DNA from: Teratosphaeria epicoccoides | Taxonomy: Eukaryota; Ascomycota; Dothideomycetes; Mycosphaerellales; Teratosphaeriaceae | Direction of reading: 5' to 3' | Length of the DNA: 64,000 nt | Assembly: GCA_021401465.1 (NCBI GenBank) | Contig: JADDMT010000027.1 | Coordinates: 273,058-337,057 of the forward strand | Shown: in pieces, positions 63,719 to 64,000 of the stretch | Layout of the letters: each line of letters starts with the position of its first letter | Numbering within the stretch: position 1 is the stretch's first letter | The notes under the pieces: generated by a model | Databases searched by the model: none | What the model was told of the DNA's origin: nothing | The model's input: only the letters and a program-made list of their open reading frames with translations | Program-made: the position numbers and the translations under genes

Positions 63719-64000
63719 ATGGCTCTAGCATCCGTCGCAGGTTTAACTACCGGGAATAGACACGGCAACAACGGCTTGAAGATAGGAAGCCCTACAGAGT
63801 TCATAGGACAACGATCTCAAGTCGAGATGTTTATCCTATAATGCTAGTTAGCATTTAACGTGGATACGGAACAGTTTACGACACATCATAAGCGAATGAT
63901 GTACATTGTCTCTTACCTGAAGGGACCGGCGTTCGAGTTTATCTAGCCTCATCTAACGGATTATCTGGATCACGTTAGCAGCGCCGAAGCCAGGAAGACG
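63719..64000 (+). mobile_element. RIP-damaged Ty3/gypsy-like retrotransposon gag, truncated by window end
   Basis: From the ATG at 63719 one frame runs to the window edge (94 codons) interrupted only by TAA at 63839, TAG at 63845 and TAG at 63944. The translation includes IGSPTEFIGQRSQVEMF, then LAFNVDTEQFTTHHKRMMYI and VSYLKGPAFEFI with PHLTDYLDHV. This is the pattern of gypsy gag (a capsid-like segment ending in Y-L-x-G-x-A). All three stops are explained by CAA or CAG glutamine codons changed to TAA or TAG, that is C to T before A, the RIP signature. The element is therefore inactive here. The rest of it lies outside the window. Confidence 0.75.

Noticed and set aside
1..64000. tRNA, rRNA and CRISPR signals
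   Set aside because: I looked for T-arm GTTCGA-type words in a cloverleaf context, conserved rRNA segments and regularly spaced short repeats. None was convincing, and CRISPR is not expected in this kind of genome.

Overview
The window is nuclear DNA of a filamentous ascomycete. Genes are dense and mostly intron-poor. The introns are short (48-69 nt), with GTRNGY donors, CTAAC/CTGAC-like branch points and YAG acceptors. The gene content fits Pezizomycotina: Dicer-like 2, an NRPS-like reductase, Ctk3, Cbp3, Rfc1 and fungal-type mitochondrial ribosomal proteins. Placement near Dothideomycetes is my inference. Transposon remnants carry C-to-T changes in CpA context, which points to repeat-induced point mutation (RIP). 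I see no CRISPR array, bacterial operon, rRNA or tRNA that I can support.

Layout. 1-3.1 kb: an AT-rich patch, then a minus-strand multi-exon gene whose exons encode tandem pentapeptides G-[FYI]-[DNS]-x-x. It was found by splicing on paper and is the most unusual item here. 3.2-7.4 kb: dicer-like gene (dcl-2 type). 8.5-9.5 kb: ketopantoate reductase. 10.2-13.4 kb: RFC1. 13.7-15.3 kb: mitochondrial uL16m and an uncharacterised conserved-looking protein. 16.4-17.6 kb: broken secreted aspzincin-like protease. 18.1-20.8 kb: mRNA guanylyltransferase and Cbp3-like bc1 assembly factor. 21.3-26.4 kb: PDS5. 27.3-29.8 kb: Est1/SMG7-like protein. 29.8-33.7 kb: no recognisable gene. 33.8-36.4 kb: FHIP/RAI16-like protein. 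36.5-39.8 kb: stand-alone A-T-R reductase. 40.1-43.2 kb: zinc-knuckle protein and mL46 (with a GC-AG intron). 43.9-48.9 kb: a gene graveyard with an acidic broken frame and a cytochrome P450 relic. 49-53.9 kb: divergent NSE4 and VPS34. 54.3-56.9 kb: three small secreted proteins, two of them tandem paralogues. 57.6-58.3 kb: CTK3. 59.2-60.2 kb: GDSL-esterase pseudogene. 60.5-62.2 kb: MET2. 62.3-64 kb: AT-rich repeats, a large foldback palindrome and the start of a RIP-damaged Ty3/gypsy-like gag.

Functionally this is a housekeeping backbone: replication, cohesion and SMC5/6, capping and the CTD kinase, mitochondrial translation and bc1 assembly, PI3P trafficking, and pantothenate and methionine synthesis. 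It is interrupted by accessory patches (secreted proteins, relic P450, protease and esterase, retroelement) that show decay. Dicer-like 2 and the RIP-type damage are two separate genome-defence signals in the same window. The sequence does not show a link between them.
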